A stretch of DNA of 37,098 bases from Opitutaceae bacterium (GTDB taxonomy: Bacteria; Verrucomicrobiota; Verrucomicrobiia; Opitutales; Opitutaceae). Location of the stretch: contig JAIXQE010000020.1 of the NCBI GenBank assembly GCA_027485815.1, positions 1 through 37,098 of the forward strand, given 5' to 3'. A program made the position numbers and the translations under genes. Position 1 is the first letter of the stretch; every line of letters starts with the position of its first letter. Shown here piece after piece: positions 16,811 to 24,670 of this stretch. The notes beneath the pieces were generated by a model, which was not told the DNA's origin, did no database searches, and saw nothing but the letters and a program-made list of their open reading frames with translations.

Positions 16811-16892
16811 TGGGGCGACACGTTGGGCGCCGGGGCCGCGGCGGGCAACTCCGCGCTTGCCGGGCCGGCCCGCCTTCCGGTTCGCTGCGGGG
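16811..16892. promoter_or_regulatory. Divergent DUF1080/argS promoter region with back-to-back TTGCC boxes
   Basis: The 82-base region holds TTGCCC on the minus strand (16848-16843, 38 bases before the DUF1080 ATG) and TTGCCG on the plus strand (16857-16862, 36 bases before the argS ATG). Together they form the inverted repeat GGCAA...TTGCC (16844-16861). If both are -35 boxes, they are only eight bases apart and two polymerases could not easily bind at once. No convincing -10 is visible on either side. Confidence 0.45.
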
Positions 16893-18650
16893 ATGCACGT
16901 TGCCTGCCCGCTCGCCGCCGACCTCGATGCCGCCCTCCGCACCGCGGCGGCCGCCGCCGGCTGGGCGGACGCGGCGGACTTCCAGCCCGACGTCCGCGCC
17001 GCCGATCCGCGGCACGCGGACTTCCAGGCCAACGGCGTGCTGCCCCACGCGAAGGCCCGGCGCCTCAACCCGCGCGCCCTCGCCGAGCAGCTGGTCGCCG
17101 CCCTGCCCCCGGAGCTCCGCGCCACCTGCACCGTGACCGTCGCCGGGCCCGGCTTCATCAACTTCACCCTGCAGCCGGAGGCCCTCCTCGCGTGGCTGCG
17201 CGCGCACGCCACCGCGGAACAGCTCCGGGCCGCCTGTGCCGGCGGCGCGGCCGGCACCTGGGTCGTCGACTACTCCTCCCCCAACACCGCCAAGCAGATG
17301 CACGTCGGCCACCTGCGGTCGGCCGTCATCGGCGAGGCCCTCTGCCGCCTGCTCGCGTTCACGGGGGCGACGGTGGTCCGCGACAACCACCTCGGCGACT
17401 GGGGCACGCAGTTCGGCAAGCTCATCTACGGCTACAAGCGCTGGGCCGACCCCGCGGCGCTGGCGGCCGATCCGATCGAGGAACTCGAGCGCCTGTACAA
17501 GCGCGGCCACGAGGCCACGCCCGAGGGTTCGCCCGAGCTTGAGGAGGCCCGGCGCGAGCTGGTGCGCCTCCAGCAGGGCGACCCCGAGAACGTCGCGCTC
17601 TGGCGCAAGTTCTCCGAGGTGAGCCTCGGCGCCTTCCAACGCATCTACGACCGCCTTGGCATCCGCTTCGACCACAACCTCGGGGAGAGCTTCTACAACG
17701 ACCAGGTGGAGCGCGTCTACACGGAGCTCACCGCGGCCGGCATCGCGGAGGTCAGCGAGGGCGCCCTCGTCGTCTTCCACCCCGAGCACCCGCGGTTCAA
17801 GACCCAGCCGTTTTTGGTCCGCAAGGCCGACGGCGCCAGCAACTACGCCTCGACCGACCTCGCCACCGCCCTTTACCGCACCGAGCACTTCGGGGCCGCC
17901 GGCATCGTCATCGTCACCGACTTCCGCCAGTCCGACCACTTCGAGCAGCTCTTCCTGACCGTGCGGAAATGGTTCACGGCGCGCGGCTACCGGCTGCCGG
18001 AACTGCACCACGTGACCTTCGGCGCGGTGACGGGCGAGGACGGCAAGGCGCTCAAGACGCGGAGCGGCGACGTGATCCGGCTGAAGGCGCTGCTGGACGA
18101 GGCGGAGGAGCGGGCGTTCGCGCTGGTGACGACGAAGAGCCCCGAGTTGCCTGAGGCGGAGCGCCACGCGATCGCCGCCGCCGTGGGCGTCGGGGCGGTC
18201 CAGTACGCGGACCTCGCGCAGAACCGGAGCAGCAACTACGTGTTCTCGTGGGACAAGATGCTGTCCCTCGACGGCAACACCGCGCCCTACCTGCTCTACG
18301 CCGGGGCGCGCATCCACTCGATCTTCCGCCGGGCCGGGGTGGCGCCCGAGGACGCCACGGCCCTCGCGGCGGCGGACGCTCCCGCCACGCCGGCGGAACT
18401 CGCCCTCGCGCGCCGGCTGATCCGCTTCCCGGACGCGATCCGCCAGGCCCGCGAGACGCTCCGGCCGCACCTGCTGTGCCTCTACCTGTTCGAGCTGGCG
18501 GGCGACTACAGCTCGTTCAACAACGCGGACAAGGTGCTGGTCGACGAACCGGCGGTGCGCGCCCGCCGGCTGCTGCTCTGCGCGCGGACCCTGCTGGTGC
18601 TCGAGACCGGCCTGCACCTCCTCGGCCTGCGGCCGCTGCGGCGGATGTGA
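16893..18650 (+). CDS. argS: Arginyl-tRNA synthetase
   Basis: A 585-residue class Ia synthetase that charges tRNA-Arg. The N-terminal tRNA-binding domain (about 1-110) contains QANGVLPHAKARRLNPR and VAGPGFINFTL. The HIGH-type signature follows as VVDYSSPNTAKQMHVGHLRS, with HVGH as the nucleotide-binding motif, then DNHLGDWGTQFGKL. The KMSKS equivalent is degenerate, as often in ArgRS (EDGKALKTRSGDVI). The C-terminal DALR anticodon-binding domain has FELAGDYSSFNN and LGLRPLRRM at the end. Length is normal and all expected blocks are present. It is monocistronic or leads a plus-strand run with the GYF_2 gene, which has its own TTGCCG box 66 bases downstream. Confidence 0.97.
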   Translation: MHVACPLAADLDAALRTAAAAAGWADAADFQPDVRAADPRHADFQANGVLPHAKARRLNPRALAEQLVAALPPELRATCTVTVAGPGFINFTLQPEALLAWLRAHATAEQLRAACAGGAAGTWVVDYSSPNTAKQMHVGHLRSAVIGEALCRLLAFTGATVVRDNHLGDWGTQFGKLIYGYKRWADPAALAADPIEELERLYKRGHEATPEGSPELEEARRELVRLQQGDPENVALWRKFSEVSLGAFQRIYDRLGIRFDHNLGESFYNDQVERVYTELTAAGIAEVSEGALVVFHPEHPRFKTQPFLVRKADGASNYASTDLATALYRTEHFGAAGIVIVTDFRQSDHFEQLFLTVRKWFTARGYRLPELHHVTFGAVTGEDGKALKTRSGDVIRLKALLDEAEERAFALVTTKSPELPEAERHAIAAAVGVGAVQYADLAQNRSSNYVFSWDKMLSLDGNTAPYLLYAGARIHSIFRRAGVAPEDATALAAADAPATPAELALARRLIRFPDAIRQARETLRPHLLCLYLFELAGDYSSFNNADKVLVDEPAVRARRLLLCARTLLVLETGLHLLGLRPLRRM

Positions 18651-18681
18651 CCGCGGGGCCGGCGCGGCCCGGAGAACGCTC

Positions 18682-18687
18682 TTGCCG
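18682..18687 (+). promoter_or_regulatory. TTGCCG box before the GYF_2 membrane protein gene
   Basis: TTGCCG starts 35 bases before the ATG at 18717, in the 66-base gap after argS. Both argS and this gene have GGTTCGC a few bases before the start codon (16879-16885 and 18707-18713), a second shared element of unknown meaning. Confidence 0.4.
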
Positions 18688-18716
18688 CTGCCGCGGCCGC
18701 GGCGCAGGTTCGCGGG

Positions 18717-19502
18717 ATGTCTCCGCAGGAGCTCTACCTGCGCCCCGCGAACGCCACCGAGGCACGGGGCCCCTTCCCGCCCGAGCAGCTCGCCGACCTG
18801 GCGCGCGCCGGGGAGGTCACGCCGGAAACGCTCGTGTATGACACGACGCGCGAGGGCTGGGTGGCGCTGACCGAGCGGCCCGACCTGCTCGCGCTGGCCT
18901 TTCCTCCGCGGCAACGGCTGACGCTCAAGCCGCGACCCGCCCCCGCCGCCCCGGCGCCACGGGCGGAGGACGCGACCGCCGCGGCGCCCGGGCCTGCACC
19001 CGCCCCCGCGCCCGCCGCCCCGGCCGCGCCCGAGATCGCGGAAATTCTCGCGGCCTCGAGCCGCGCCGAGGCCGCGGAGTCCGCCCGGTTCGTGCGGGGT
19101 GCGACCCTCGGCCGCCGCGGCGCCCTCGCCGGGCTCTTGCTGGCCGCCGGCGCGGGCCTCGCCCCGCTGGCCGGGGGGCCGCTCCCCGGATCCCCCTTCG
19201 CCGCGCTCCTCGCCCAGCCGGGCCTGCTGCTGGTGCCGGTGGACCTCGTCCTGGCGGCGCTGCTCGCGACCGGCGCGACCGGCCCCTACCCCTTCCTGCG
19301 TTTCCGTGCCGCGTTCGGCCTCGGCTACGCGGGACTGCTGCTCCAGCAGGCCGGGGCCGGCGCGGCGGGCGGGGCGATGGCCGCGGGCGCCGCCGGCCTG
19401 TTCGCGTGCACCCTGTGCTACCGCCCCCTCGCCGCCGGCGCCGCGGCCGCCGCCACCGTCCTCGGCTTCGGCCTCGCCGCCTGGCTGCAATTGCCGGGCT
19501 GA
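18717..19502 (+). CDS. GYF_2 (DUF4339) domain membrane protein
   Basis: A 261-residue protein. Residues about 5-55 match the GYF_2 pattern (LYLRPANATEARGPFPPEQL, then VTPETLVYDTTREGWVALTE), a small domain thought to mediate protein contacts. An Ala/Pro linker of about 30 residues follows. The C-terminal half is strongly hydrophobic with four or five membrane segments rich in Ala, Gly and Leu (ALAGLLLAAGAGLAPLAGG; LLVPVDLVLAALLA; and others). This arrangement, GYF_2 plus membrane segments, is common in Verrucomicrobiota and has no assigned role. The ATG at 18717 gives an N-terminus that fits the domain. Its stop is 13 bases before the proposed GTG of the YihY gene. Confidence 0.75.
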   Translation: MSPQELYLRPANATEARGPFPPEQLADLARAGEVTPETLVYDTTREGWVALTERPDLLALAFPPRQRLTLKPRPAPAAPAPRAEDATAAAPGPAPAPAPAAPAAPEIAEILAASSRAEAAESARFVRGATLGRRGALAGLLLAAGAGLAPLAGGPLPGSPFAALLAQPGLLLVPVDLVLAALLATGATGPYPFLRFRAAFGLGYAGLLLQQAGAGAAGGAMAAGAAGLFACTLCYRPLAAGAAAAATVLGFGLAAWLQLPG

Positions 19503-19515
19503 GCCGATCCCCGCC

Positions 19516-21057
19516 GTGCCGCCGCCCCCGGACGCTCCGCCCACCCCGTCGGCCGACCGCCGGCCCCGCCCCGGCCGGCTCGCGGGCCTCGCCCGCCTCT
19601 GGCACACAGGCATCTGGGAGCCGGCTACCCTCGGCGACCGCTCCCTCCGCGGCCGCGGCTTGGCCGTCCTGCGCGTCATCTCGATCACCCTGACCGTGTT
19701 CCAGGAGACCCGGGTCGTCAGCCGGGCGGCCGCCCTCAGCTTCACCTCCCTGCTCAGCCTCGGACCCCTCGTCGCGATCTCGGTCCTCGCGGGCGGCTTC
19801 GCGCTCGGGCAGCAGGACAACCAGCTGCTGACCCACCACATCAGCACCCTGCTGGCCAACGTGGCGCCGCAGCTGCAGTCCCTGTCCGGCGAGCCCGGGA
19901 CCAGCGCGGCCGCGGGCGACGTCAACCCGGAGCTGCGGCGGATCGTGGACGGGTTCGTGCAGAGCGCTCGCAGCGGCTATGGGGGCGCCTTCGGGGCCCT
20001 CACGCTCATCTTCATCGTCCTGATGATGTTCAAGTCGATCGAGGACGCCTTTAACGACCTCTGGGGCATCAACCAGGGACGTTCGCTGCTGATGCGGGTG
20101 GTGTTCTACTGGACGATCCTGACCCTCGGCGCGGTGCTGTTCTTCGCCGCCGTGGCCCTGCTGGGGGCGGGGGCGGCGGTGAACGTGTTCCACGAGTCCC
20201 TGGCCCGGCTCCCCGGCGGCGAGCGCCTCGTGGCGGCCCTCGGCTGGAGCCTGCCCGTCTTCTCGCTCTGCCTCCTCACCCTGATGCTGACCCTGGTGTA
20301 CCGGGTGGTGCCCAACACGCCCGTGCTTTGGCGGGCCGCCTTCGCGGGGGGCGCGGTGGTCGCCCTGCTCCTGCTGCTGAACAACGTCGTGGCGTTCCTC
20401 TATGTCCGGCGCGTGGTGCTGACCCAGAACCTGTACGGCCAGCTGGCGGTGCCCCTGGTGCTGGTCCTCGGCCTCTACGTGTTCTGGCTCTATGTCCTGA
20501 TCGGGGGCGTCATCAGCTACGCGGTGCAGAACGTCCACTTCCGCAACAGCCAATCCGCCTGGAGCCGGCTGACCGAGGCGATGCGCGAGCGCCTCTCGCT
20601 CGCGGTGCTGCTGACCATCGGCCGCCGCTTCCAGGCCTGCGAGCCGCCGGTCACCGCCGCCGAGCTCGGCCGCCGCCTCCGCGTGCCCAGCCAGATCCTC
20701 AACGAATGCCTGCATCGCCTCGGCGCGATGGGCCTGATCAACCCGCTGCGGGCCGCCGCGGGGCGGCCCGCCACCGAGCTCCGCTTCCAGCCCGCGCGCC
20801 CGCTCGACCGGATCACGCTGCTCGACTTCAAGCGCCTCGACGACCAGCTGGGCGATGATCCGGTGGGCCATTCCCTGGAGTGCGTCGATCCCCTGATGCA
20901 CGCCTACGAGGAGGCGCTCGGGCGCCTCGGCGAACAGCCGTTTTTCCAACGCTCCCTGGACGACCTCCTCGCGGCCCACCCCTTCCCGCCGCCGAACGCG
21001 GCGGAGCCGCGGCCCGCGCCGGAATTACGCCCTTGCCAGCCTCCCCCCCCAACCTAA
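19516..21057 (+). CDS. YihY/BrkB-family inner-membrane protein with C-terminal winged-helix-like region
   Basis: A 513-residue protein of the YihY (formerly RNase BN) family; its role is unsettled and the old RNase assignment is not supported. Membrane segments begin with the family motif ETRVVSRAAALSFTSLLSLGPL, continue through the region near DLWGINQGRSLLMRVVFYWT, and include LYRVVPNTPVLWRAAFAGG-like sequence and LFVYVFWLYVLIGGVISYAV-like sequence near residues 315-340. The last 150 residues are soluble; VTAAELGRRLRVPSQILNE followed by LHRLGAMGLI looks like a winged helix. No ATG precedes the first membrane segment in frame, so the GTG at 19516 is used; it gives a proline-rich N-terminus and is the least certain start here. 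Confidence 0.85.
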   Translation: MPPPPDAPPTPSADRRPRPGRLAGLARLWHTGIWEPATLGDRSLRGRGLAVLRVISITLTVFQETRVVSRAAALSFTSLLSLGPLVAISVLAGGFALGQQDNQLLTHHISTLLANVAPQLQSLSGEPGTSAAAGDVNPELRRIVDGFVQSARSGYGGAFGALTLIFIVLMMFKSIEDAFNDLWGINQGRSLLMRVVFYWTILTLGAVLFFAAVALLGAGAAVNVFHESLARLPGGERLVAALGWSLPVFSLCLLTLMLTLVYRVVPNTPVLWRAAFAGGAVVALLLLLNNVVAFLYVRRVVLTQNLYGQLAVPLVLVLGLYVFWLYVLIGGVISYAVQNVHFRNSQSAWSRLTEAMRERLSLAVLLTIGRRFQACEPPVTAAELGRRLRVPSQILNECLHRLGAMGLINPLRAAAGRPATELRFQPARPLDRITLLDFKRLDDQLGDDPVGHSLECVDPLMHAYEEALGRLGEQPFFQRSLDDLLAAHPFPPPNAAEPRPAPELRPCQPPPPT

Positions 21058-21060
21058 GCC
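21033..21060 (+). promoter_or_regulatory. TTGCCA box with possible -10 before the SurA/PpiD-like gene
   Basis: TTGCCA (21033-21038) begins 44 bases before the ATG at 21077. With a 16-base spacer it is followed by TAAGCC (21055-21060), a weak -10-like hexamer that overlaps the YihY stop codon. Transcription would begin within about ten bases of the start codon. Confidence 0.4.
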
Positions 21061-21076
21061 TGCCCCGCTTCCGCCC

Positions 21077-22765
21077 ATGATTTCCTGGATCCAGAAATAC
21101 TTCCAGCACCACTTCCGCGTGATCTTCGCCGTGCTGCTGGGAGTGGTCATCATCGCCTTCGTGTTCACCATCGGTGCGGCTCCAGGCATCGGCGGCGCCG
21201 AGCGCGGGATGGTCGACCGCCCCTTCTTCGACTACAACCTCAGCCTCCAGTCCGACCAGCAGCGGCTGATGGGCGACGCCAGCCTCAGCGCCAGCCTGCG
21301 CGTCGGGGCCTTCGGCCAGCTCGACGGCGACCAGGTGCAGAACTACGCCTTCCAGCGCGCGGCCGCCCTTCACCTCGCCGCCCTCTGGCACCTGCCGCCC
21401 GCCTCCACCGCCGAGGTGACGGCGCAGCTGAAGACCCTCCGTGCCTTCGCCGGCCCCGACGGCCAGTTTGACCCCAAGTCCTACCAGACCTTCCGCGACA
21501 ACCTGAAGACCAACCCCCGCGGCCTGACCGAGGGCGACATCCTCCGCGTCGTCTCGGACGACGTCCGGGTGGAAAAGGTGCAGAACCTCCTCGCCGGCCC
21601 GGGCTACGTCCTCCCCGGCGACGTCCGCACCCAGCTCCTCCGCACGGACACCAAGTGGACCCTCGCGACCGCCACGGTCGACTACGCCGCCTTCAAGCCG
21701 ACGATCACCCCCGCGGACAGCGAGCTCACCCAGTTCTTCGAGCAGTCGGGCGGCCGCTACGACATCCCGCCGCAGGTCAGCCTCGCGGTGCTCGACTTCC
21801 CCGCCCTCGATTTCCTGACCAAGGTCAACGTGACCGAGGCCGAGGTCCGCGCGTTCTACGACGCGAGCCCGTCCCGCTTCCCCAAGCCCTCGGATCCGGC
21901 CAAGAAGGACGCCGCCAGCCCGAGCGTGACCCCGCCAGCGGATCCCGCGGCAGACTTCGCGGCCGTCCGCCCGCAGGTGGAGTCCACCCTGCGTTTCGAG
22001 CGCGCGGTGAAGCTCGCCCAGAAGGCCGCCAGCGACCTCTCCCTCGCCCTCTTCGAGTCGAAGTCCCGCACGCCGGAGGCCGTCACGGCCTTCCTGACCA
22101 GCCGCCAGCTGAACGCCAAGCCGCTGGCCCCGTTCAGCCGCGACGCCGCCCCTGCTGAGCTCGGCGGCTCCCCGGAGGCCGTCGCGGAGGCCTTCCGCCT
22201 GAGCAAGGACCGGCCCGTCTCCGACGCCCTCTCGACCCGGATGGGTGCCCTGATCCTCGTCTGGAAGGAGTCGCTCCCGACCCGCAAGCCGCTCTTCACC
22301 GAGGTGAAGGCCCAGGTCTCCACCGATTACGTCGAGGGGGAGCGCCGCAAGCGCTTCATCGAGCTGGGCCGCAAGGTGAAGGCCGACCTCGAGACCCGCC
22401 TCAAGGCCGGCGCCAAGCTCGAGGACGCCGCCCCCGCCGCCGGTCAGGCCCACGGCCTTACTCTCACCGCCAAGGCTCTCCCCGCCTTCGATCTGCGCTC
22501 GCGCCCGCAGGACGTGGACTTCGCGGTCCTCGGGACCCTGGAGCGGCTGCAGAAGGGCCAGCTCTCTGAGATGGTCTTCAGCGGCGAGCAGGGACTTTTC
22601 GTGTTCGCGGTCGACCAGCAGGCGCCCGACACCTCCGAAGCCAATCCGCGCTTCGCGGAGACCCGCGCCCAGATCGCCGGCTTCACCGCCCGCATCAGCG
22701 GTTCCTCGGCCCTCAGTGAGCTCGTCGAGAAGGAGCTCAAGCGCGGCGAGCCGAAGGTGCCCTGA
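21077..22765 (+). CDS. Membrane-anchored SurA/PpiD-like periplasmic protein, PPIase domain not evident
   Basis: A 562-residue protein with the layout of PpiD: a short cytoplasmic start (MISWIQKYFQHHFRV), one membrane anchor (VIFAVLLGVVIIAFVFTIG, residues about 16-35), then a SurA_N-like chaperone region (YQTFRDNLKTNPRGLTEGDI) of mainly helices. PpiD-like proteins help newly exported outer-membrane proteins at the periplasmic face of the inner membrane. The second half (LTQFFEQSGGRYDIPPQVSL; FRLSKDRPVSDALSTRMGAL) has the order of a PpiD C-terminal half, but I cannot find parvulin catalytic motifs, so it may act as a chaperone only. It is slightly shorter than E. coli PpiD (623 residues). Its start is preceded by CTTCCGCCC instead of a Shine-Dalgarno sequence. 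Confidence 0.78.
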   Translation: MISWIQKYFQHHFRVIFAVLLGVVIIAFVFTIGAAPGIGGAERGMVDRPFFDYNLSLQSDQQRLMGDASLSASLRVGAFGQLDGDQVQNYAFQRAAALHLAALWHLPPASTAEVTAQLKTLRAFAGPDGQFDPKSYQTFRDNLKTNPRGLTEGDILRVVSDDVRVEKVQNLLAGPGYVLPGDVRTQLLRTDTKWTLATATVDYAAFKPTITPADSELTQFFEQSGGRYDIPPQVSLAVLDFPALDFLTKVNVTEAEVRAFYDASPSRFPKPSDPAKKDAASPSVTPPADPAADFAAVRPQVESTLRFERAVKLAQKAASDLSLALFESKSRTPEAVTAFLTSRQLNAKPLAPFSRDAAPAELGGSPEAVAEAFRLSKDRPVSDALSTRMGALILVWKESLPTRKPLFTEVKAQVSTDYVEGERRKRFIELGRKVKADLETRLKAGAKLEDAAPAAGQAHGLTLTAKALPAFDLRSRPQDVDFAVLGTLERLQKGQLSEMVFSGEQGLFVFAVDQQAPDTSEANPRFAETRAQIAGFTARISGSSALSELVEKELKRGEPKVP

Positions 22766-22818
22766 GCGCCGGCGGGCGTGCCCCGCGCCCACCCCGGGGC
22801 CGCCGGCAACTTCCGCCC

Positions 22819-23067
22819 ATGCCCCTCCGGTCCTACGTCCCCTGCGCCGGCCCCTGCCGCCTCTGCGGCGAGGGCTTCGAGCACCGCCAAGGGCCGGCGG
22901 AACCTGACCTCGCGGCCTGCCCCCGCTGCGGCCAAGCCGTCCGCCGCCGCGCGGTCGATCCGGTGAATTCACCGCAACTTTCCGCCCCACTTTCCGTCTC
23001 GCGCGCGAGACAGGCCGGCTTCACCGTCCTGCGCCGCACCTCCGGGGGCGAATACGAAAAACAGTAA
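22819..23067 (+). CDS. FmdB-type zinc-ribbon protein
   Basis: An 82-residue protein. Two CxxC pairs, CRLCGEGFEHRQ and CPRCGQAVRR, spaced about 25 residues apart, form the zinc ribbon of the FmdB family, whose members are small, mostly uncharacterised and sometimes proposed regulators. The first 45-50 residues make up the whole domain. The last 35 are Ser/Arg-rich and resemble nothing I know; they are encoded by DNA holding two perfect palindromes. The ATG at 22819 follows CTTCCGCCC. It sits 53 bases after the PpiD-like gene and 50 bases before the second TolC gene. Confidence 0.75.
   Translation: MPLRSYVPCAGPCRLCGEGFEHRQGPAEPDLAACPRCGQAVRRRAVDPVNSPQLSAPLSVSRARQAGFTVLRRTSGGEYEKQ
22961..23011. 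repeat. Two perfect palindromes in the 3' half of the FmdB-type gene
   Basis: CGGTGAATTCACCG (22961-22974, 14 bp) and GTCTCGCGCGCGAGAC (22996-23011, 16 bp) are both perfect inverted repeats; their centres are 36 bp apart. They lie 107-157 bases upstream of the TolC start at 23118 and could be operators or RNA hairpins. No T-run follows, so they are not intrinsic terminators. Confidence 0.6.
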
Positions 23068-23117
23068 CTTTCCCTCTTCCCACCGTGTCCTGCGCCCGCC
23101 GCCCCTCCCCTTCCGCC

Positions 23118-24644
23118 ATGCCCCGCCTCCCCGCCCGCCTCCTGCTTGCGCTCCTCGCCAGCGCCCCCCTGATCCGCGCCCAAGCCGCCCCCGCGGCCGG
23201 CACGCCCGGGGCGGTCGTCATCGCGCCGGACAAGCCCTTCGCCCTCGAGGAGGCCATCGCCCTTGCCCTGCAGAAGAGCTTCAACCTGCAGATCCAGGCC
23301 ATCGCCCGCGCCAACGCCAAGGACAACGTCACGATCCAGGAGGCCGGCTTCGACCCGACGCTGACCGCCAACGTCACCCGCTCGCTCAACCAGTCCGCGT
23401 CCACCACCAACCGGCTCGACGGCACCGCCGCCCAGGGTCCGCGCAATGACAACACGGTGATGCGCGCCGGGGTCAGCCTGCCCCGCGTGACGGCCACCAA
23501 CGGTACCCTCAGCCTCTCGACCAACGTCTCCCGCGCCGGCACGAATTCGGTCAACTCCCTGTTCAACCCCGCCTACAGCAACGGCGTCAGCGCCACCCTG
23601 AACCAGCCCCTGCTGCGGGACTTCGGCCGCGAGGCCGCGCTCTCGGCGCTGGAGAACGCCCGGCTCGCCTTCACCATCGCCAGCACGAGCTACCGCAGCG
23701 CGGTCCTCAACACCGTGGCGAACACCGAGAACGCCTACTACAACCTCGTCGCCGCCCGCGAGGCCCTCCGCATCGCCCAGCTGACGCTCGAGGGCAACCA
23801 GCGGCTCCTCGACGAGAACAAGGCCCGCCGCACCACCGGCGTGATGACCGACCTGGACGTGCTCAGCGCCGAGGTCGGCGTCGCCCGCGCCCGCAACACG
23901 GTGGTCCAGCGCGAGCAGGCCGTGCGTGACGCGGAAGAGCGGCTGATGAACCAGATCAACGTGCTCTCGCTCGACACGCGTCCGGGCCCGGTCGACTTCG
24001 CCCCGTACGCCGAGGGCGCCCCGAACTTCGCCGCCTCCTACAAGCTGGCCCGCGAGTTCTACCCGGAAACGCTGTCGCAGGAGCAGACGATCAAGCAGCT
24101 CGAGCTCAACCTCGCCACCGCCCGCCGCAACACGCTGCCCGACCTCGACCTGATCGCCTCCCTCGGCTACACCGCCCGCACGACCAACGCCAACTACGGC
24201 CAGGCGATCGCCAACCTGCCCAACGACCACGGCAACAACTGGTCGCTCGCCCTCAATTACTCGCTGCCGTGGGGTCAGAAGGCCGACAAGGCCCGCCTCC
24301 GCCAGGCCAACGCCAACCTCTCCTCGGGCAAGATCCGCCTCGAGCAGCTTGAGTCCCAGCTGATGCTCGACGTCCGCATCGCCGTCCGCGCGGTCGAGAC
24401 CAACCTGGTGGCGGTCGAGATCGCCCAAAAGGCGACGGAACTCGCGACCCGCCAGTACGAGCAGCAGAAGGCCCGCTTCGACGCGGGGCTCTCCACCAGC
24501 CGCATCGTGCTCCAGTTCCAGGATGACCTCGAGGCCGCCCGCAACAGCGAGCTCTCGGCCAAGCTGAACCTGCGCCGCGCCGTCTCGGAACTGCGCCGCC
24601 TCGAAGGCACCTCGCTCCAGCGCTTCAAGGTGGAGATGCCCTGA
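23118..24644 (+). CDS. TolC-family outer-membrane protein (second copy)
   Basis: A 508-residue OEP-family protein. The signal peptide spans residues 1-24 (MPRLPARLLLALLASAPLIR, ending RAQA). The first helical repeat starts FALEEAIALALQKSFNLQIQ. Strand-like segments include ISTNVSRAGTNS-type sequence and VSATLNQPLLRDFGREAALS; the second repeat ends with a long helix (AQKATELATRQYEQQKARFD) followed by LSTSRIVLQFQDDLEAA. The C-terminal helix LRRLEGTSLQRF is typical. The ATG at 23118 is preferred over a GTG at 23085 because it starts the signal peptide directly and follows CTTCCGCC. No pump genes are adjacent, so it may serve a transporter encoded elsewhere. Confidence 0.88.
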   Translation: MPRLPARLLLALLASAPLIRAQAAPAAGTPGAVVIAPDKPFALEEAIALALQKSFNLQIQAIARANAKDNVTIQEAGFDPTLTANVTRSLNQSASTTNRLDGTAAQGPRNDNTVMRAGVSLPRVTATNGTLSLSTNVSRAGTNSVNSLFNPAYSNGVSATLNQPLLRDFGREAALSALENARLAFTIASTSYRSAVLNTVANTENAYYNLVAAREALRIAQLTLEGNQRLLDENKARRTTGVMTDLDVLSAEVGVARARNTVVQREQAVRDAEERLMNQINVLSLDTRPGPVDFAPYAEGAPNFAASYKLAREFYPETLSQEQTIKQLELNLATARRNTLPDLDLIASLGYTARTTNANYGQAIANLPNDHGNNWSLALNYSLPWGQKADKARLRQANANLSSGKIRLEQLESQLMLDVRIAVRAVETNLVAVEIAQKATELATRQYEQQKARFDAGLSTSRIVLQFQDDLEAARNSELSAKLNLRRAVSELRRLEGTSLQRFKVEMP

Positions 24645-24670
24645 CCGGCCCCGCGGTCCCCGCCGCCGCG

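Noticed and set aside
12074-17542. Very long plus-strand open frame (over 1800 codons) opposite the PVC-cytochrome and DUF1080 genes
   Set aside because: It is antisense to two well-supported genes, has strongly skewed Arg/Gly/Val/Glu composition with no domain, and is expected in very GC-rich DNA where stop codons are rare.
16521-19925. Long minus-strand open frame (1134 codons) opposite argS and the GYF_2 gene
   Set aside because: argS is certain on the other strand; the frame is low-complexity and matches no family.
23085-23117. GTG 23085 as start of the second TolC gene
   Set aside because: It would add 11 residues before a complete signal peptide that begins at ATG 23118.
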